DNA of 49,343 nt from Halobacteriales archaeon SW_7_65_23 (GCA_003022725.1 PXSQ01000030.1:1-49343), one strand, 5' to 3'. Positions 17,367 to 26,152 are shown, counted from the stretch's first letter. The notes: generated by a model not told the origin, from the letters alone. Made by a program: numbers and translations.

Positions 17367-17455
17367 GCTCGTACGTCCACGACTCGCTCGAAAAAGCCTG
17401 CCGATAGCCGGTCGAGATGCGGAGCTTTAATCGGTTCCGGCAATTACTGGATCTC

Positions 17456-17908
17456 ATGGGAAGCGTGACGCTGATCGGGACGCGGCTTGCCGAGGCCGGC
17501 GAGGAGTTCGTGTACAACGGCGAATCGTCGGCCTGTGAGGGCTGCCCGTACCGCGATCAGTGTCTCAATCTCACCGAAGGCCGCAGGTACAAGGTGTCCG
17601 AGGTCCGGAACGGTGCCAAGACCCTGGAGTGTGCGGTCCACGACTCAGGCGTCACTGCCGTCGAGGTCGAACCGGTGCCAATCCGGGCGAACGTCCCCTC
17701 GAGTGTCGCGTTCGCCGGGAGCAAAACGTCGCTGGCGGGGCCGTGCCCGCACACGAGCTGCCCCAGCCACGAGTTCTGTGTGCCGTCGGGCGCGGAGTTC
17801 GACGAGGAGTACCGTATCGACACCGTCGTCGGCGACCCGCCCCACGAGCACTGCGAGCTGGACCGCGACCTCATGATGGTCGAGTTCGAACCACCCGACG
17901 ACGCCTGA
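17456..17908 (+). CDS. UPF0179 family Cys-rich protein
   Basis: 150 residues from the ATG at 17456 (MGSVTLIGTRLAEAG), which matches the conserved N-terminus of the archaeal UPF0179 family; the track start adds 13 unlikely residues. The protein has several Cys pairs (CEGCPYRDQC, CPHTSCPSHEFC, and a late HEHCELD), suggesting zinc or Fe-S binding. The function is unknown; the family is conserved across Euryarchaeota. It is divergent from purB. An AT-rich CTTTAAT lies about 25 bp upstream of the ATG, suitable for a leaderless promoter. Confidence 0.88.
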   Translation: MGSVTLIGTRLAEAGEEFVYNGESSACEGCPYRDQCLNLTEGRRYKVSEVRNGAKTLECAVHDSGVTAVEVEPVPIRANVPSSVAFAGSKTSLAGPCPHTSCPSHEFCVPSGAEFDEEYRIDTVVGDPPHEHCELDRDLMMVEFEPPDDA

Positions 17909-17966
17909 CTACTGGAGTATTTTCCCCGAGGGCCAACTTCAAGACGGTGCCTCGCCAACTGCGTCC

Positions 17967-18152
17967 ATGGTGACGATCGATCCGCCGACAGAACGCCGCT
18001 GTGAACGCTGTGGCCGCGTCGAAACCTGGGACGAGGGCACGGACGCCTGGGTCGCGGTGGAACGCGACGGCGACGTTCTCCGCGGGAACCCCCACTGCGT
18101 TCACGTCTGGAACATCACCGGCTCGTACAACCCGATCGGGAACACGAGCTAG
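17967..18152 (+). CDS. Small zinc-ribbon-like protein of the haloarchaeal HEWD type
   Basis: 61 residues. It has one Cys pair near the N-terminus (RRCERCGRVETWDE) and a later Cys-His pair (PHCVHVWNITGSYNP). Haloarchaeal HEWD-family miniproteins have the same layout with a C-terminal HEWD motif, here changed to HVWN. Cys2-Cys/His metal binding is likely; the function is unknown. It lies 58 bp after UPF0179 on the same strand, with a possible TATA-like GAGTATTTT upstream, so it may have its own promoter. Confidence 0.7.
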   Translation: MVTIDPPTERRCERCGRVETWDEGTDAWVAVERDGDVLRGNPHCVHVWNITGSYNPIGNTS

Positions 18153-18198
18153 CGGCGTCACCGATTACGGGGGGAACGCACTCTGAAGCCCATGTTCG

Positions 18199-19275
18199 TC
18201 AGATTTCCGGGTACGGGACCGGACCGGCGTCGAACACACCGGCCGCGACGAGCACCGCCAGCAGGAGGCTCGTCAGGACGATCGAGACAGCGGGCGGGTC
18301 GATGTGGGTGTCGCCGTGGGCGTACAGCGTCCGCTGTGCAAGTTCGCCGGCAAGTGCCCCGATTGCGCCGAAGGCGCCGGCAACCAGGAGTGCGCCGACA
18401 GCGGAGTCCGCGTCCACGAAGAACGCAAGCGCAGCGATGCTCGCGGGCAGTGCCATGTGGTGTGTGACCGGGAGGTCGTACAGTCCGAGTGCGAGAAACA
18501 GGAGGCTGGCGGCGGTGATCCCGAACGCGAGGAAGACGCTGCCGGTAACCAGCGTGACGTACCCCGAGGCGACGCCGACGCCGCCGCCGAGGACAGCCAG
18601 CCGGACCCAGTCAGAGTGCTCGGGGAGCCACGGTTCGACGACCTGGCGGCCGCCAGTCCCCTGCGCGGTTTCGTGATCAGGCTCGCCCCACCGCTCGTTG
18701 CGGTCTGCCGGCGACATATCGAGCACCGAGGTCTGGAGTTCGCGCACCCGGCCGATCAGCGGATAGCCGAACGCAAGCCGGTGGGCGAACCCCGAGAGGA
18801 CGATCGCCAACATCACTGGGTCCACCGGAATCCCGGCGTCAGCGACGATACGTGCGACCAGGACACCGAAGAGGCCGAACGCGCCGCCGACCAGCAGGAC
18901 GTCGGGGCTGCTCCCCAGCGGCTTCGTGATCTTCTTTGCCTGGTGGTACCGGAACCCGGTGTCGATCGTCTCGCGGCGGCCGAGGTACGCTGCGGCCGCG
19001 ACCCCGCCGGCGAACGCGACGTGTGGGCCCAGCACGGGGCCGAAGCCGACGCTTCCCGCGACGCCGGTGGCCTCGAGCGGCGCCGGATCGACTCCGAACA
19101 CCTCGCCTACTGGGCCGTCGCCGGGTGACCCTACTCCCCCCAGATTTGTGACTTCCCCGACAGTGATGACGATGCCTGCGAGACTGAGCGCCGGCAGTGC
19201 GCCGACCGCGGCGCCGATCATACCACCTGCGACGCCGGCGATCACCACCTCGATCGTGAGCTGTGCGGTGACCAT
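18199..19275 (-). CDS. Polytopic membrane protein, unknown function
   Basis: 358 residues with about nine predicted membrane segments rich in Gly/Ala (for example GGMIGAAVGALPALSLAG and SIVLTSLLLAVLVAAGVF). A central cytoplasmic-type loop (RVRELQTSVLDMSPADRNERWGEPDHE) separates two groups of helices. A YHQAKKITKPLG loop and the GYPLIGRVR segment are distinctive. I do not recognise a characterised family; it looks haloarchaea-specific. It is convergent with the HEWD-like gene. Sequence upstream on the minus strand holds short coding-like fragments in more than one frame, possibly relics. Confidence 0.65.
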   Translation of the reverse strand: MVTAQLTIEVVIAGVAGGMIGAAVGALPALSLAGIVITVGEVTNLGGVGSPGDGPVGEVFGVDPAPLEATGVAGSVGFGPVLGPHVAFAGGVAAAAYLGRRETIDTGFRYHQAKKITKPLGSSPDVLLVGGAFGLFGVLVARIVADAGIPVDPVMLAIVLSGFAHRLAFGYPLIGRVRELQTSVLDMSPADRNERWGEPDHETAQGTGGRQVVEPWLPEHSDWVRLAVLGGGVGVASGYVTLVTGSVFLAFGITAASLLFLALGLYDLPVTHHMALPASIAALAFFVDADSAVGALLVAGAFGAIGALAGELAQRTLYAHGDTHIDPPAVSIVLTSLLLAVLVAAGVFDAGPVPYPEI

Positions 19276-19296
19276 CGTTACCCCCGCTGGGTCGCG

Positions 19297-19389
19297 CTAG
19301 CACGGCGATTCCTCGTCGATACGGCCGTCGCAACGAACCAGTTCTGTCCCGGTTGCATAGCCAGATGCCTCTGCGTCCAGCGGGGTCAT
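19297..19389 (-). CDS. Possible 30-residue small protein
   Basis: ATG at 19389, TAG at 19297-19299, encoding MTPLDAEASGYATGTELV and a tail with two Cys (RCDGRIDEESPC). The composition is acidic and haloarchaeal-looking, and it ends 21 bp before the membrane protein gene on the same strand. It is too short for certainty and may be a fragment of the decayed gene suspected here. Confidence 0.25.
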   Translation of the reverse strand: MTPLDAEASGYATGTELVRCDGRIDEESPC

Positions 19390-19634
19390 AGTTGTGGCGT
19401 TGTTCGGTCATCGCCGCCTGCGACCCCTCGCCACGATGCGGGGAGAGACCTTTCTCGATCAGTTTCCGTGCCGTCCCCTCGTCGTCGACGGTGACGTCGG
19501 TGTCGGGCAGCCTGACGGTCAGCACCGGACAGGTCGTGTCTGACGATCCGTTCCTGGTCGGCCGCGGCCTCCCCCAGCAGCGACGTCAGGTCCGGTGAGA
19601 TTCAGCCCCAAACCGGTCGATTCCTGTGGCCCTG

Positions 19635-19716
19635 ATAGTGATTATTGTGACTGTTTACCGGGTCGACCGCACGCAGTCGCGCGGTCGATCCCGGAACGAC
19701 TCACAATAATCACTAT
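19635..19716. repeat. 82-bp palindromic MITE-like element
   Basis: Perfect 16-bp outer arms: ATAGTGATTATTGTGA (19635-19650) and TCACAATAATCACTAT (19701-19716). The inner parts are also near-complementary (CCGGGTCGACCGC against GCGGTCGATCCCGG), so almost the whole element could fold into one long hairpin. It has no coding capacity. It lies 20 bp upstream of the first metal-type operator and could be a MITE, a transcription insulator or a hairpin terminator. Confidence 0.6.
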
Positions 19717-19735
19717 GAGATGACACTCGGAATTT

Positions 19736-19749
19736 TTAGGCAGGCTTAA
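19736..19749 (+). promoter_or_regulatory. DtxR/IdeR-like operator, degenerate copy (site A)
   Basis: TTAGG-CAGG-CTTAA, one mismatch from a perfect TTAGG-N4-CCTAA palindrome, flanked by T and A runs (TTTTTAGG...CTTAAAT). It lies about 110 bp upstream of the RGP-like gene start. It is similar to bacterial DtxR/IdeR half-sites (TTAGG...CCTAA). An auxiliary operator is likely. Confidence 0.55.
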
Positions 19750-19832
19750 ATAAGTGTACCGACGAGTGATTGATAGCCAGTCCGGAGCCGGTTTTCCTGC
19801 TCGCTGTGCCGTTGAGAGACCGACAGCCTTTT

Positions 19833-19846
19833 TTAGGCCGACCTAA
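19833..19846 (+). promoter_or_regulatory. DtxR/IdeR-like operator at the RGP-like gene promoter (site B)
   Basis: TTAGG-CCGA-CCTAA inside TTTTTTAGG...CCTAAAAA. The box ends 12 bp before the ATG at 19859, and its T-rich left arm sits at the TATA position for a leaderless transcript. A bound repressor would block TBP/TFB. Inference: metal-dependent repression of the downstream RGP-fbpAB transcription unit by a haloarchaeal DtxR-family protein (Idr/SirR type). Confidence 0.7.
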
Positions 19847-19858
19847 AAACCTGAGTCG

Positions 19859-21016
19859 ATGAGCCAGGACATCTGCGTGGTCGTCCCGACCATCAGGGAG
19901 TACGACTGTGTGCGGGCGTACGTGGAAAACGCCCGCGAGCACGGGTTCGACGTTTCCCGCCTGTACTTCCTGCTGGTCACGGAGGACTTCTGCGAGACGG
20001 ACGCGATGCGGTCGATGCTTGCGGAGGAAGGCGTCGCCGGCGAGGTGTACGACGGCACCCGGCGGGTGGAGTGGTACGACAAACAGGACATTCCGGAGTA
20101 CGGGCACGTGGTGCCAGCTGGGAGTCACGCGGAAACGAGCTTCGGCCTGCTGTACATGTGGGCGAACCCGCAGTTCGAGTACGGCGTGTTCATCGACGAC
20201 GACACGCTGCCCCACGAGGGGACGGACTTCTTCGGGACTCACCTCGCGAACCTCGGGTTCGAGGGGCGGATCCGCAGCGTCGCCTCGGACGAGCAGTGGG
20301 TCAACGTTCTCTACCAGGGCGCGGACGACCACGGCCTCTACCCGCGGGGGTACCCCTACTCCGCGATGGACGAAACAGTCGAGACGGACACTGCCGAGGT
20401 TGACGGCGGCGAGATCGTCGCCTCACAGGGGCTGTGGACGAATGTGCCGGATCTGGACGCCGTCCGAATCCTGATGGATGGCGACCTCCAGGGGCAAGCC
20501 CAGACGCGCACCACTGCGGCGGATTTCGGGGAGGACTTCGTCGCGGCACGTGGCAACTACCTCACCGTCTGTTCGATGAACCTCGCCTTCCGGCGGGAAG
20601 TGATCCCGGCGTTCTATCAGCTTCCGATGGACGACAACGAGTGGGACGTGGGGCGGTTCGACGACATCTGGAGCGGCGTGTTCCTCAAGCGCGCGTGCGA
20701 CGTTCTCGGAAAGCGCATCTACAACGGCCAGCCGCTCTGTGAGCACAACAAGGCGCCCCGCTCGACGTTCGACGACCTCCACAACGAGGTGGCGGGGCTG
20801 GAGCTGAACGAACACGTCTGGCGGCTGATCGACGACGCCGGCGCCGGCGCTGGCGACTACGTCGGGGTCTACCGGGCGATGGCCGACGCGCTTCTCGGGG
20901 CGGACGCGGAGGCGTACCGCAACGGGGAGTTCTTCCACTTCGTCGGCGAGCACATGCACGACTGGCTGGACGCGCTCGCGGCGCTCGAGCGGGTGCCGGC
21001 GGCAGCGGACGACTGA
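19859..21016 (+). CDS. Reversibly glycosylated polypeptide (RGP, GT75)-like protein
   Basis: 385 residues resembling the RGP / UDP-arabinopyranose mutase family, which in plants interconverts UDP-pyranose and UDP-furanose sugars and self-glycosylates; archaeal relatives are often labelled glucan-protein synthase. Visible features are VVPTIREYDC at the N-terminus, the acidic metal/nucleotide-sugar motif FIDDDTLP around residue 118, and GLWTNVPDLDA, close to the GLW-N-PDYDA pattern of plant RGPs. NYLTVCSMNLAFRREVIPAF is also typical. It is presumably cytoplasmic. It begins 12 bp after operator B and is followed after 26 bp by the iron-binding protein gene, so it heads the operon. The substrate is unknown; a role in surface glycan precursors is inferred from the two glycosyltransferases nearby. 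Confidence 0.8.
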   Translation: MSQDICVVVPTIREYDCVRAYVENAREHGFDVSRLYFLLVTEDFCETDAMRSMLAEEGVAGEVYDGTRRVEWYDKQDIPEYGHVVPAGSHAETSFGLLYMWANPQFEYGVFIDDDTLPHEGTDFFGTHLANLGFEGRIRSVASDEQWVNVLYQGADDHGLYPRGYPYSAMDETVETDTAEVDGGEIVASQGLWTNVPDLDAVRILMDGDLQGQAQTRTTAADFGEDFVAARGNYLTVCSMNLAFRREVIPAFYQLPMDDNEWDVGRFDDIWSGVFLKRACDVLGKRIYNGQPLCEHNKAPRSTFDDLHNEVAGLELNEHVWRLIDDAGAGAGDYVGVYRAMADALLGADAEAYRNGEFFHFVGEHMHDWLDALAALERVPAAADD

Positions 21017-21042
21017 ACCGATACCACTCAGGAGCGACAGTC

Positions 21043-22260
21043 ATGACAGATCTACCACAGACGGCACAGACCGGCGACGAGGGACAGCGCGACGGACAGA
21101 GCGGTACCGCGACCGACCGGGAGAGACAGACGAACCGACGGCGGTTCCTCGCGGGCGCCGTCGCAGCTGGCACGGCGAGCATTGCGGGCTGTGCTGGGCT
21201 GTCTAGCGACGAGAACGGCGACGGCGAGGACACCCAGTGGGAGCTCTCGGATTTCCGCGGGTCGGGACCGCTGGTGGCCGACCGCGCCGCTCCGGGCGGG
21301 ACCTCGATCTCGGACCTCCCACCCCTCGAGGGCGAACTCAGCTTCTATCTGGGCGGCGGCGAGGGCGGCCTGTACCTCGAACTCATCGAACGGTTCGAGG
21401 AGATCTACGGGGACTTCACGTTCGACCACACGATCGACAGCTCCAGCCAGCTGTCGAACCGGATCACCGAGGAGGTCGAGGCCGGCGCGAGCCAGGCCGA
21501 CCTCTTCCTGGCAGTCGACGCCGGCTCGCTCGGCAACGTGGCCGAAAACGACGCTGCACAGTCGCTTTCGGACGAGGTGGTCGGCGACGTGCCCGAACAG
21601 CTCCGCGCTGATACCTGGGTCGGCTTCGCCGGTCGCGCCCGTGCTGTGCCCTTCAACACGGAGCAGCTCAACCGGTCAGACGTGCCCGACACGGTCCAGG
21701 AGTTCCCCGATACCGAGGCGTTCCAGGACAGCATCGGCTGGGCCCCAACCTACGGCGCGTTCCAGTCGTTCGTCACCGCGATGCGGTTGCTCCGCGGCGA
21801 GGACGAGACGCGGGCGTGGCTCACCGACATGCAGGACGCCGGCGTCGAGGCGTTCCCCGACGAGTTCCGCGTCTCCAACGAGGTGGCAAACGGCGCGCTG
21901 GCCGGCGGCCTGGCGAACCACTACTACGCGCTCCGGGTCCGGAACGCCCGCGGGAACGCCCCCGTCGACCTCGCGTTCACCAGCGGCGACGCGGGCGCAC
22001 TGATCAACGTCTCCGGCGCACAGCTCATCGAGGGCGCAAGCGACGTCGAGCTGGCGGAGACGTTCATCCGTCACCTCCTCTCGGCGGAGGCCCAGGAGTT
22101 TTTCGCCACACGAACGTTCGCATACCCGACCGTCCCCGGCGTCGAGCCCGTGGCTGATCTCCCCTCGATCGAGGAGCTGAACCCTCCGGACGTGGACCTG
22201 ACCGAGCTCGCTGACACCGGACCGACGCTCGACCTCCTCGACGAAACCGGAATCCTCTAA
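21043..22260 (+). CDS. Ferric-iron-type ABC transporter substrate-binding lipoprotein
   Basis: 405 residues. A long polar N-terminus precedes a twin-arginine motif (NRRRFLAGAVAAG) and a lipobox (SIAGC, Cys about residue 49), so it is a Tat-exported lipoprotein. The mature part is an extracellular solute-binding protein of the FbpA/thiamine type: LSFYLGGGEGGLYLELIERFEE, then ADLFLAVDAGSL, GFAGRARAVPFN, and late FTSGDAGALINVSGA, where the family places the ligand site. The C-terminal HLLSAEAQEFFATRTFAYPTV motif is characteristic of Fe3+-binding members. The downstream partner is the permease, 7 bp away. The regulation shown by site B supports iron rather than thiamine. Confidence 0.85.
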   Translation: MTDLPQTAQTGDEGQRDGQSGTATDRERQTNRRRFLAGAVAAGTASIAGCAGLSSDENGDGEDTQWELSDFRGSGPLVADRAAPGGTSISDLPPLEGELSFYLGGGEGGLYLELIERFEEIYGDFTFDHTIDSSSQLSNRITEEVEAGASQADLFLAVDAGSLGNVAENDAAQSLSDEVVGDVPEQLRADTWVGFAGRARAVPFNTEQLNRSDVPDTVQEFPDTEAFQDSIGWAPTYGAFQSFVTAMRLLRGEDETRAWLTDMQDAGVEAFPDEFRVSNEVANGALAGGLANHYYALRVRNARGNAPVDLAFTSGDAGALINVSGAQLIEGASDVELAETFIRHLLSAEAQEFFATRTFAYPTVPGVEPVADLPSIEELNPPDVDLTELADTGPTLDLLDETGIL

Positions 22261-22267
22261 CTCGCCG

Positions 22268-23938
22268 GTGCCGAAGCTCCGACGAACCGGCATGGACGGG
22301 AACACAGACGAAGACACTCGCGGCGCCGGGAGGCGACTGCTCCCCGAGGCGATCCGCCGCGGACTCGGGGACGCGAGAGGGTCGATGCTGGGTCTCCTGA
22401 CTGTGCTGATCGCGCTGGTACTTTTGACGCCGTTCGCGTGGCTCGTCCTCGAAGCCAGGGGCGTCGGCCGCGATCGCGCCGTCTCGATGGTGTTCAGCGC
22501 CGACACGGCGGAGATTGTTGTCAACTCGCTTTTACTTACGGTCGGCGTGACGGGCTGCTCGATCCTGGTCGGCGTCCCGCTGGCGATTCTGACCGCCCGG
22601 ACGGACCTGCCGTTCCGGCGGTTCTGGACCGTCATGGCCGCCCTACCGCTGGTGATTCCCAGCTACATCGGCGCCTTCGCGTTCGTCTCGGCGTTCGGCC
22701 CGCGCGGCGTGTTGCAGGACGCCCTCGCCCCGCTGGGAGTCGAGGAACTCCCGGCGATCTACGGGCTGTTCGGGACGACGTTGGTCCTGACGCTTTACAC
22801 CTACCCCTACGTCTACCTGACTACCCGGGCGTCGCTTCTGTCGTTCGATGGAACCGTCATCGAGGCGGCGCGGACGCTGAACCAGACCCGCTGGGAGGCG
22901 TTCCGGCGGGTGACGCTGCCACAGATCAAACCCGGCGTCGCGGCCGGGTCGCTTTTGATCGCGCTGTACACGCTGTCGGATTTCGGGACCCCACAGATCA
23001 TGCGCTACGACGTGTTCACGCGGATGATCTACGTCTGGTACGACAACAACTTCCTCGGGCGAGCAGCGCTGCTCTCGCTGTTGTTGCTGGCGATGACGGT
23101 CGTGATCCTGGCGCTTGAGTCACGCATCGGCGCCAGCGACGAGGGCGATCACGTCTCCAGCGGTGACCGGCCGCCGGGACAGATCAAACTGGGGCGGTGG
23201 CGGTGGCCGGCACTTTGCTTCTGTGTGTCGGTTGCCGGCCTCGCGCTGGCAGTCCCGCTGGGCATCCTCGCGATGTGGCTCCGACGACCCTCGCCCGGCT
23301 ACGCCGAGGGCGGGTTCGCCTTCGAGCCCGGGTACGCGGTCAACTCGGTGAGCCTCTCGCTGGCCGCGGCGATTCTCGCCGTGACTGTCGGGTTGCCGCT
23401 GGCGTACCGCTCCGCACGGAGCACGTCGCGGCTCGGATCACTGCCCGAACGCGCGAGCTACATCGGCTACGCCACGCCCGGGGTCGTCGTCGGCCTGGCA
23501 CTGATCTTTTTCGGCCTCCGGTTTGCGAGCGTCCTCTACGGGACGGTGGTCCTCCTAGTGTTCGCCTACGTGGTCCGGTTCGTCCCGCAGGCTGTCGGGA
23601 CGATGAAGTCCTCGATTCTGCAGGTCGACCCGAAACACGTCGAGGCGGCGCGGCTGATGGGTGACGGCCCGGTCCGGTCGTTCCGGCGGGTGGTATTGCC
23701 ACAGATCGCGCCGGGGGGCGTCGCCGGCGCCGCGCTGGTGTTTCTCACGACGATGAAGGAACTGCCAGCGACGCTTTTGTTGCAGCCGCTGGGCGAGGAG
23801 ACGATCGTCACCTACATCTGGCAGATGCAGGAGGCCGCCTACTACGGCCGGGCAGCGGTCCCGGCGCTGGTTCTGGTCTGTGTCTCGGCGTTCTCGATGC
23901 TCATCATCCTCCGACAGGACGGGTACGATGGCACGTGA
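22268..23938 (+). CDS. Ferric-iron-type ABC transporter permease, double-length FbpB
   Basis: 556 residues with about 12 membrane helices, made of two fused BPD_transp_1 units. Each carries an EAA loop that contacts the ATPase: EAARTLNQTRWEAF...PQIKPG around residue 200 and EAARLMGDGPVRSF...PQIAPG around residue 460. This is the FbpB-type arrangement of Fe3+ importers. The start used is GTG 22268, 7 bp after fbpA; ATG 22292 is an alternative and would remove eight residues. No ABC ATPase gene follows, although fbpABC operons normally end with one, so the ATPase must be encoded elsewhere or has been lost. The stop at 23936-23938 is followed by 156 bp with no recognisable gene. Confidence 0.88.
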   Translation: MPKLRRTGMDGNTDEDTRGAGRRLLPEAIRRGLGDARGSMLGLLTVLIALVLLTPFAWLVLEARGVGRDRAVSMVFSADTAEIVVNSLLLTVGVTGCSILVGVPLAILTARTDLPFRRFWTVMAALPLVIPSYIGAFAFVSAFGPRGVLQDALAPLGVEELPAIYGLFGTTLVLTLYTYPYVYLTTRASLLSFDGTVIEAARTLNQTRWEAFRRVTLPQIKPGVAAGSLLIALYTLSDFGTPQIMRYDVFTRMIYVWYDNNFLGRAALLSLLLLAMTVVILALESRIGASDEGDHVSSGDRPPGQIKLGRWRWPALCFCVSVAGLALAVPLGILAMWLRRPSPGYAEGGFAFEPGYAVNSVSLSLAAAILAVTVGLPLAYRSARSTSRLGSLPERASYIGYATPGVVVGLALIFFGLRFASVLYGTVVLLVFAYVVRFVPQAVGTMKSSILQVDPKHVEAARLMGDGPVRSFRRVVLPQIAPGGVAGAALVFLTTMKELPATLLLQPLGEETIVTYIWQMQEAAYYGRAAVPALVLVCVSAFSMLIILRQDGYDGT

Positions 23939-24094
23939 GATGGGCTCCCGTGGGACTGTTCGAGCTCGGACCGCGAGACAGGCCTGTCAGCTCCGGGAGG
24001 GACTGATTCGTCGATATCCGGCGGTGCAGCCCCACAGCAGTCCGGCCGAGGATACCCCGCAGACGGCGCCACTCAGATCGCCTTCCCCTGAACG
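23939..24094. other. Spacer between the permease and the membrane glycosyltransferase
   Basis: 156 bp where an FbpC-type ATPase gene would be expected. I see no Walker A, LSGGQ-like or other ATPase fragment in any frame. No DtxR-like palindrome is present either, so the next gene may be read through from the fbp operon. Confidence 0.4.
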
Positions 24095-26152
24095 ATGAGG
24101 ACCGGTCAATCAACAGCCAGGCACGCCGGCGAACGCCTCGCGGAGGCGCGCCGATACCTGCGCGAGCGCTGGCAGATTGCGCTGGTAGCCCTGGCCGCGG
24201 GCCTGGTCGTCTTTCTCGTCGGCGAGCAGGTGTTTCCGTACCACACGTTGAACCACGACGAGGGGGTCTACCTCCAGCAGGCTGAGCTGCTGTTGGAGGG
24301 CCGGCTGTTCCTGGAGCCGCCGGTTGCCGAGTCGTTCCGGCCCTGGTTTTTCGTCGCCGACGACGGCGGGCTCTACCCGAAGTACACGCCCGTGACGGCG
24401 ACGTTCTTCGCGCTGGGCGGGCTGGTTGGGTCGTATCGGCTGGCAGTGGCCGCCATCGCGGCGGTGGCCGTGGTGCTCACCGCCGCTATCGTGACCGAAC
24501 TGTTCGACCGTCGGATCGGGTTGCTCGCGGCTGCGATCCTCGCAGTCTCCCCACTGTTTATCGTTCAGGCGGTCGTCTTTCTCCCGTACGTCCCGGCGTT
24601 CACACTGAATCTGCTGTTCGCCTGGGCGTACCTCCGCGCGGACAGAACTGACAGCGTTCGCTTCGCCGCCCTCGCTGGCGGTGCGATCGGGTTGTCGTTC
24701 TGGGCCCGGCCCTACACTGCGGTGTTGTTCGCGACGCCGTTCGTCTGTCACGCACTCTGGCGGCTGCGCTCGGTCGAACGGGCCGTACTGCTCCGACAGG
24801 GGATCACCGCCGCGCTCGGCCTGGTGGGGGTAGCGGTGGCGCTTACCTACAACGCGATCGTCACTGGCGACCCGCTGTTGTTTCCCTACGAGGCGTTCGC
24901 CCCGCTGGACGGGCTCGGCTTCGGTCACCGGGAGATCGTCGGCTACGAGCGCGAGTACACCCCCTCGCTCGCGCTGGAGGCAAACGCCCGCAACCTCTGG
25001 CAGTTCGCCACCGCGTGGGGGCCGGCGGGCTGGCTCGGCACACTCGTCGCCGTGGTGGGGCTGGCGACCGTTGCCCGCCGTTCAGAGTGGCGGGATTCGC
25101 GCGTGCTCGCGGTGCTTGCCCTGCTGGTGACGATCGCCGTGGGGAACCTCTACTTCTGGGGGACGCTGAACGTGCTGGGTGACCTCTCGGATCCGAACGA
25201 CGGGCTGATCGCTACGCTCGGCCCGTACTATCACGTCGGCCTCCTGCTGCCGACAGTGACGCTGGCTGCGGTCGGCCTCCGACGGATTGTCGATGGTGTG
25301 CGGGCAGCACGCGCCCGGATAGACGACCGCCGAGTCGCCCACTCCTTGGTCGCGGTGGCGCTCGTGCTGGCTGTGGTCGCGAGCGGTGTCGCCGCGGTCG
25401 CGCTCGCACAACCGCTTTCGGACAACTACGAGACGACCCGTCAGTACGAACGGGCATACGAACCGTTCGATGACAGGGAGTTCGAGAACGGGCTGGTGTT
25501 CTTGCCGACGCCGTACGGCGACTGGCTCAACCATCCGTTCCAGGTCCTGCGCAACGACCCTTCCTTCGACGGCGCGGCGGTGTACGCACTCCAGCACCGG
25601 GAGTTCGCCGTCGTCGACGCCTTTGCGGACCGCCAGCTATACCGGTACAGCTACCGCGGCCCGTGGCTGCCGTTCGCCGGGCAGTCAGTGACGCCGCGGC
25701 TTCGCGAGATCGAGCACGTAGCGGGTGAACGCGTCCGTCTCGATCTCTCCCTCGGCCTCCCGGATGCGGTCGAGACGGTCGACGTCAGCACGAGCGCCGG
25801 GACCGGTGCGAACGGCACCTCGGCTGCGGTCGGCTCCGAACTGAACGTGACGGTGGTCGCCGAGAACGGGACGGTAACGGCACGCTCGGAAGCGTTCGCG
25901 GAGCCCATCACGGTCGCCCACGACGGCGAGTCGCCCGTAGAACTGGTCGCGTTCGTCGATTACGGGGCCCTGGGCGGGTTCGACTACGTCGTCAGGCTGC
26001 CGCTGGTGTCCGAAGAGGGAGGGTACCGGGCGATGACACCGTATCTGGAGGTGTGTGATTCACCCGGGCTCTGTGGGGGCGAGGCCGCATACGTGCCTGG
26101 CGAACACCGCAGCGGCGTGGCGATGAACGCGACACTGTCGGCCTCCGATTAG
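24095..26152 (+). CDS. GT-C membrane glycosyltransferase (PMT/ArnT-like)
   Basis: 685 residues. A short cytoplasmic N-terminus is followed by a first helix and then an extracellular loop with NHDEGVYLQQAELL; the acidic DE after the first membrane segment is the catalytic signature of GT-C enzymes that use lipid-linked sugars. About 10-12 helices follow to residue about 440, then an extracellular domain of about 240 residues with several N-x-T sequons (NGTSAAV, NVTVVAE, NATLSAS) that looks beta-rich. Such enzymes transfer a sugar from dolichol-phosphate to a glycan or protein outside the membrane. Its 3' end overlaps by 4 bp the convergent GT2 gene, a likely source of the lipid-linked sugar. 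The acceptor is unknown. Confidence 0.75.
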   Translation: MRTGQSTARHAGERLAEARRYLRERWQIALVALAAGLVVFLVGEQVFPYHTLNHDEGVYLQQAELLLEGRLFLEPPVAESFRPWFFVADDGGLYPKYTPVTATFFALGGLVGSYRLAVAAIAAVAVVLTAAIVTELFDRRIGLLAAAILAVSPLFIVQAVVFLPYVPAFTLNLLFAWAYLRADRTDSVRFAALAGGAIGLSFWARPYTAVLFATPFVCHALWRLRSVERAVLLRQGITAALGLVGVAVALTYNAIVTGDPLLFPYEAFAPLDGLGFGHREIVGYEREYTPSLALEANARNLWQFATAWGPAGWLGTLVAVVGLATVARRSEWRDSRVLAVLALLVTIAVGNLYFWGTLNVLGDLSDPNDGLIATLGPYYHVGLLLPTVTLAAVGLRRIVDGVRAARARIDDRRVAHSLVAVALVLAVVASGVAAVALAQPLSDNYETTRQYERAYEPFDDREFENGLVFLPTPYGDWLNHPFQVLRNDPSFDGAAVYALQHREFAVVDAFADRQLYRYSYRGPWLPFAGQSVTPRLREIEHVAGERVRLDLSLGLPDAVETVDVSTSAGTGANGTSAAVGSELNVTVVAENGTVTARSEAFAEPITVAHDGESPVELVAFVDYGALGGFDYVVRLPLVSEEGGYRAMTPYLEVCDSPGLCGGEAAYVPGEHRSGVAMNATLSASD

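Larger units (their letters stand above)
19276..19858. other. 583-bp region before the iron-type island
   Basis: There is no full-length gene. The minus strand between about 19300 and 19600 shows protein-like fragments in different frames (LTVRLPDTDVTVDDEG; LTSLLGEAAADQERIV), which could be remains of a decayed gene. An 82-bp palindromic element (19635-19716) and two DtxR-like operators (19736 and 19833) follow; each is listed separately. Confidence 0.45.
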
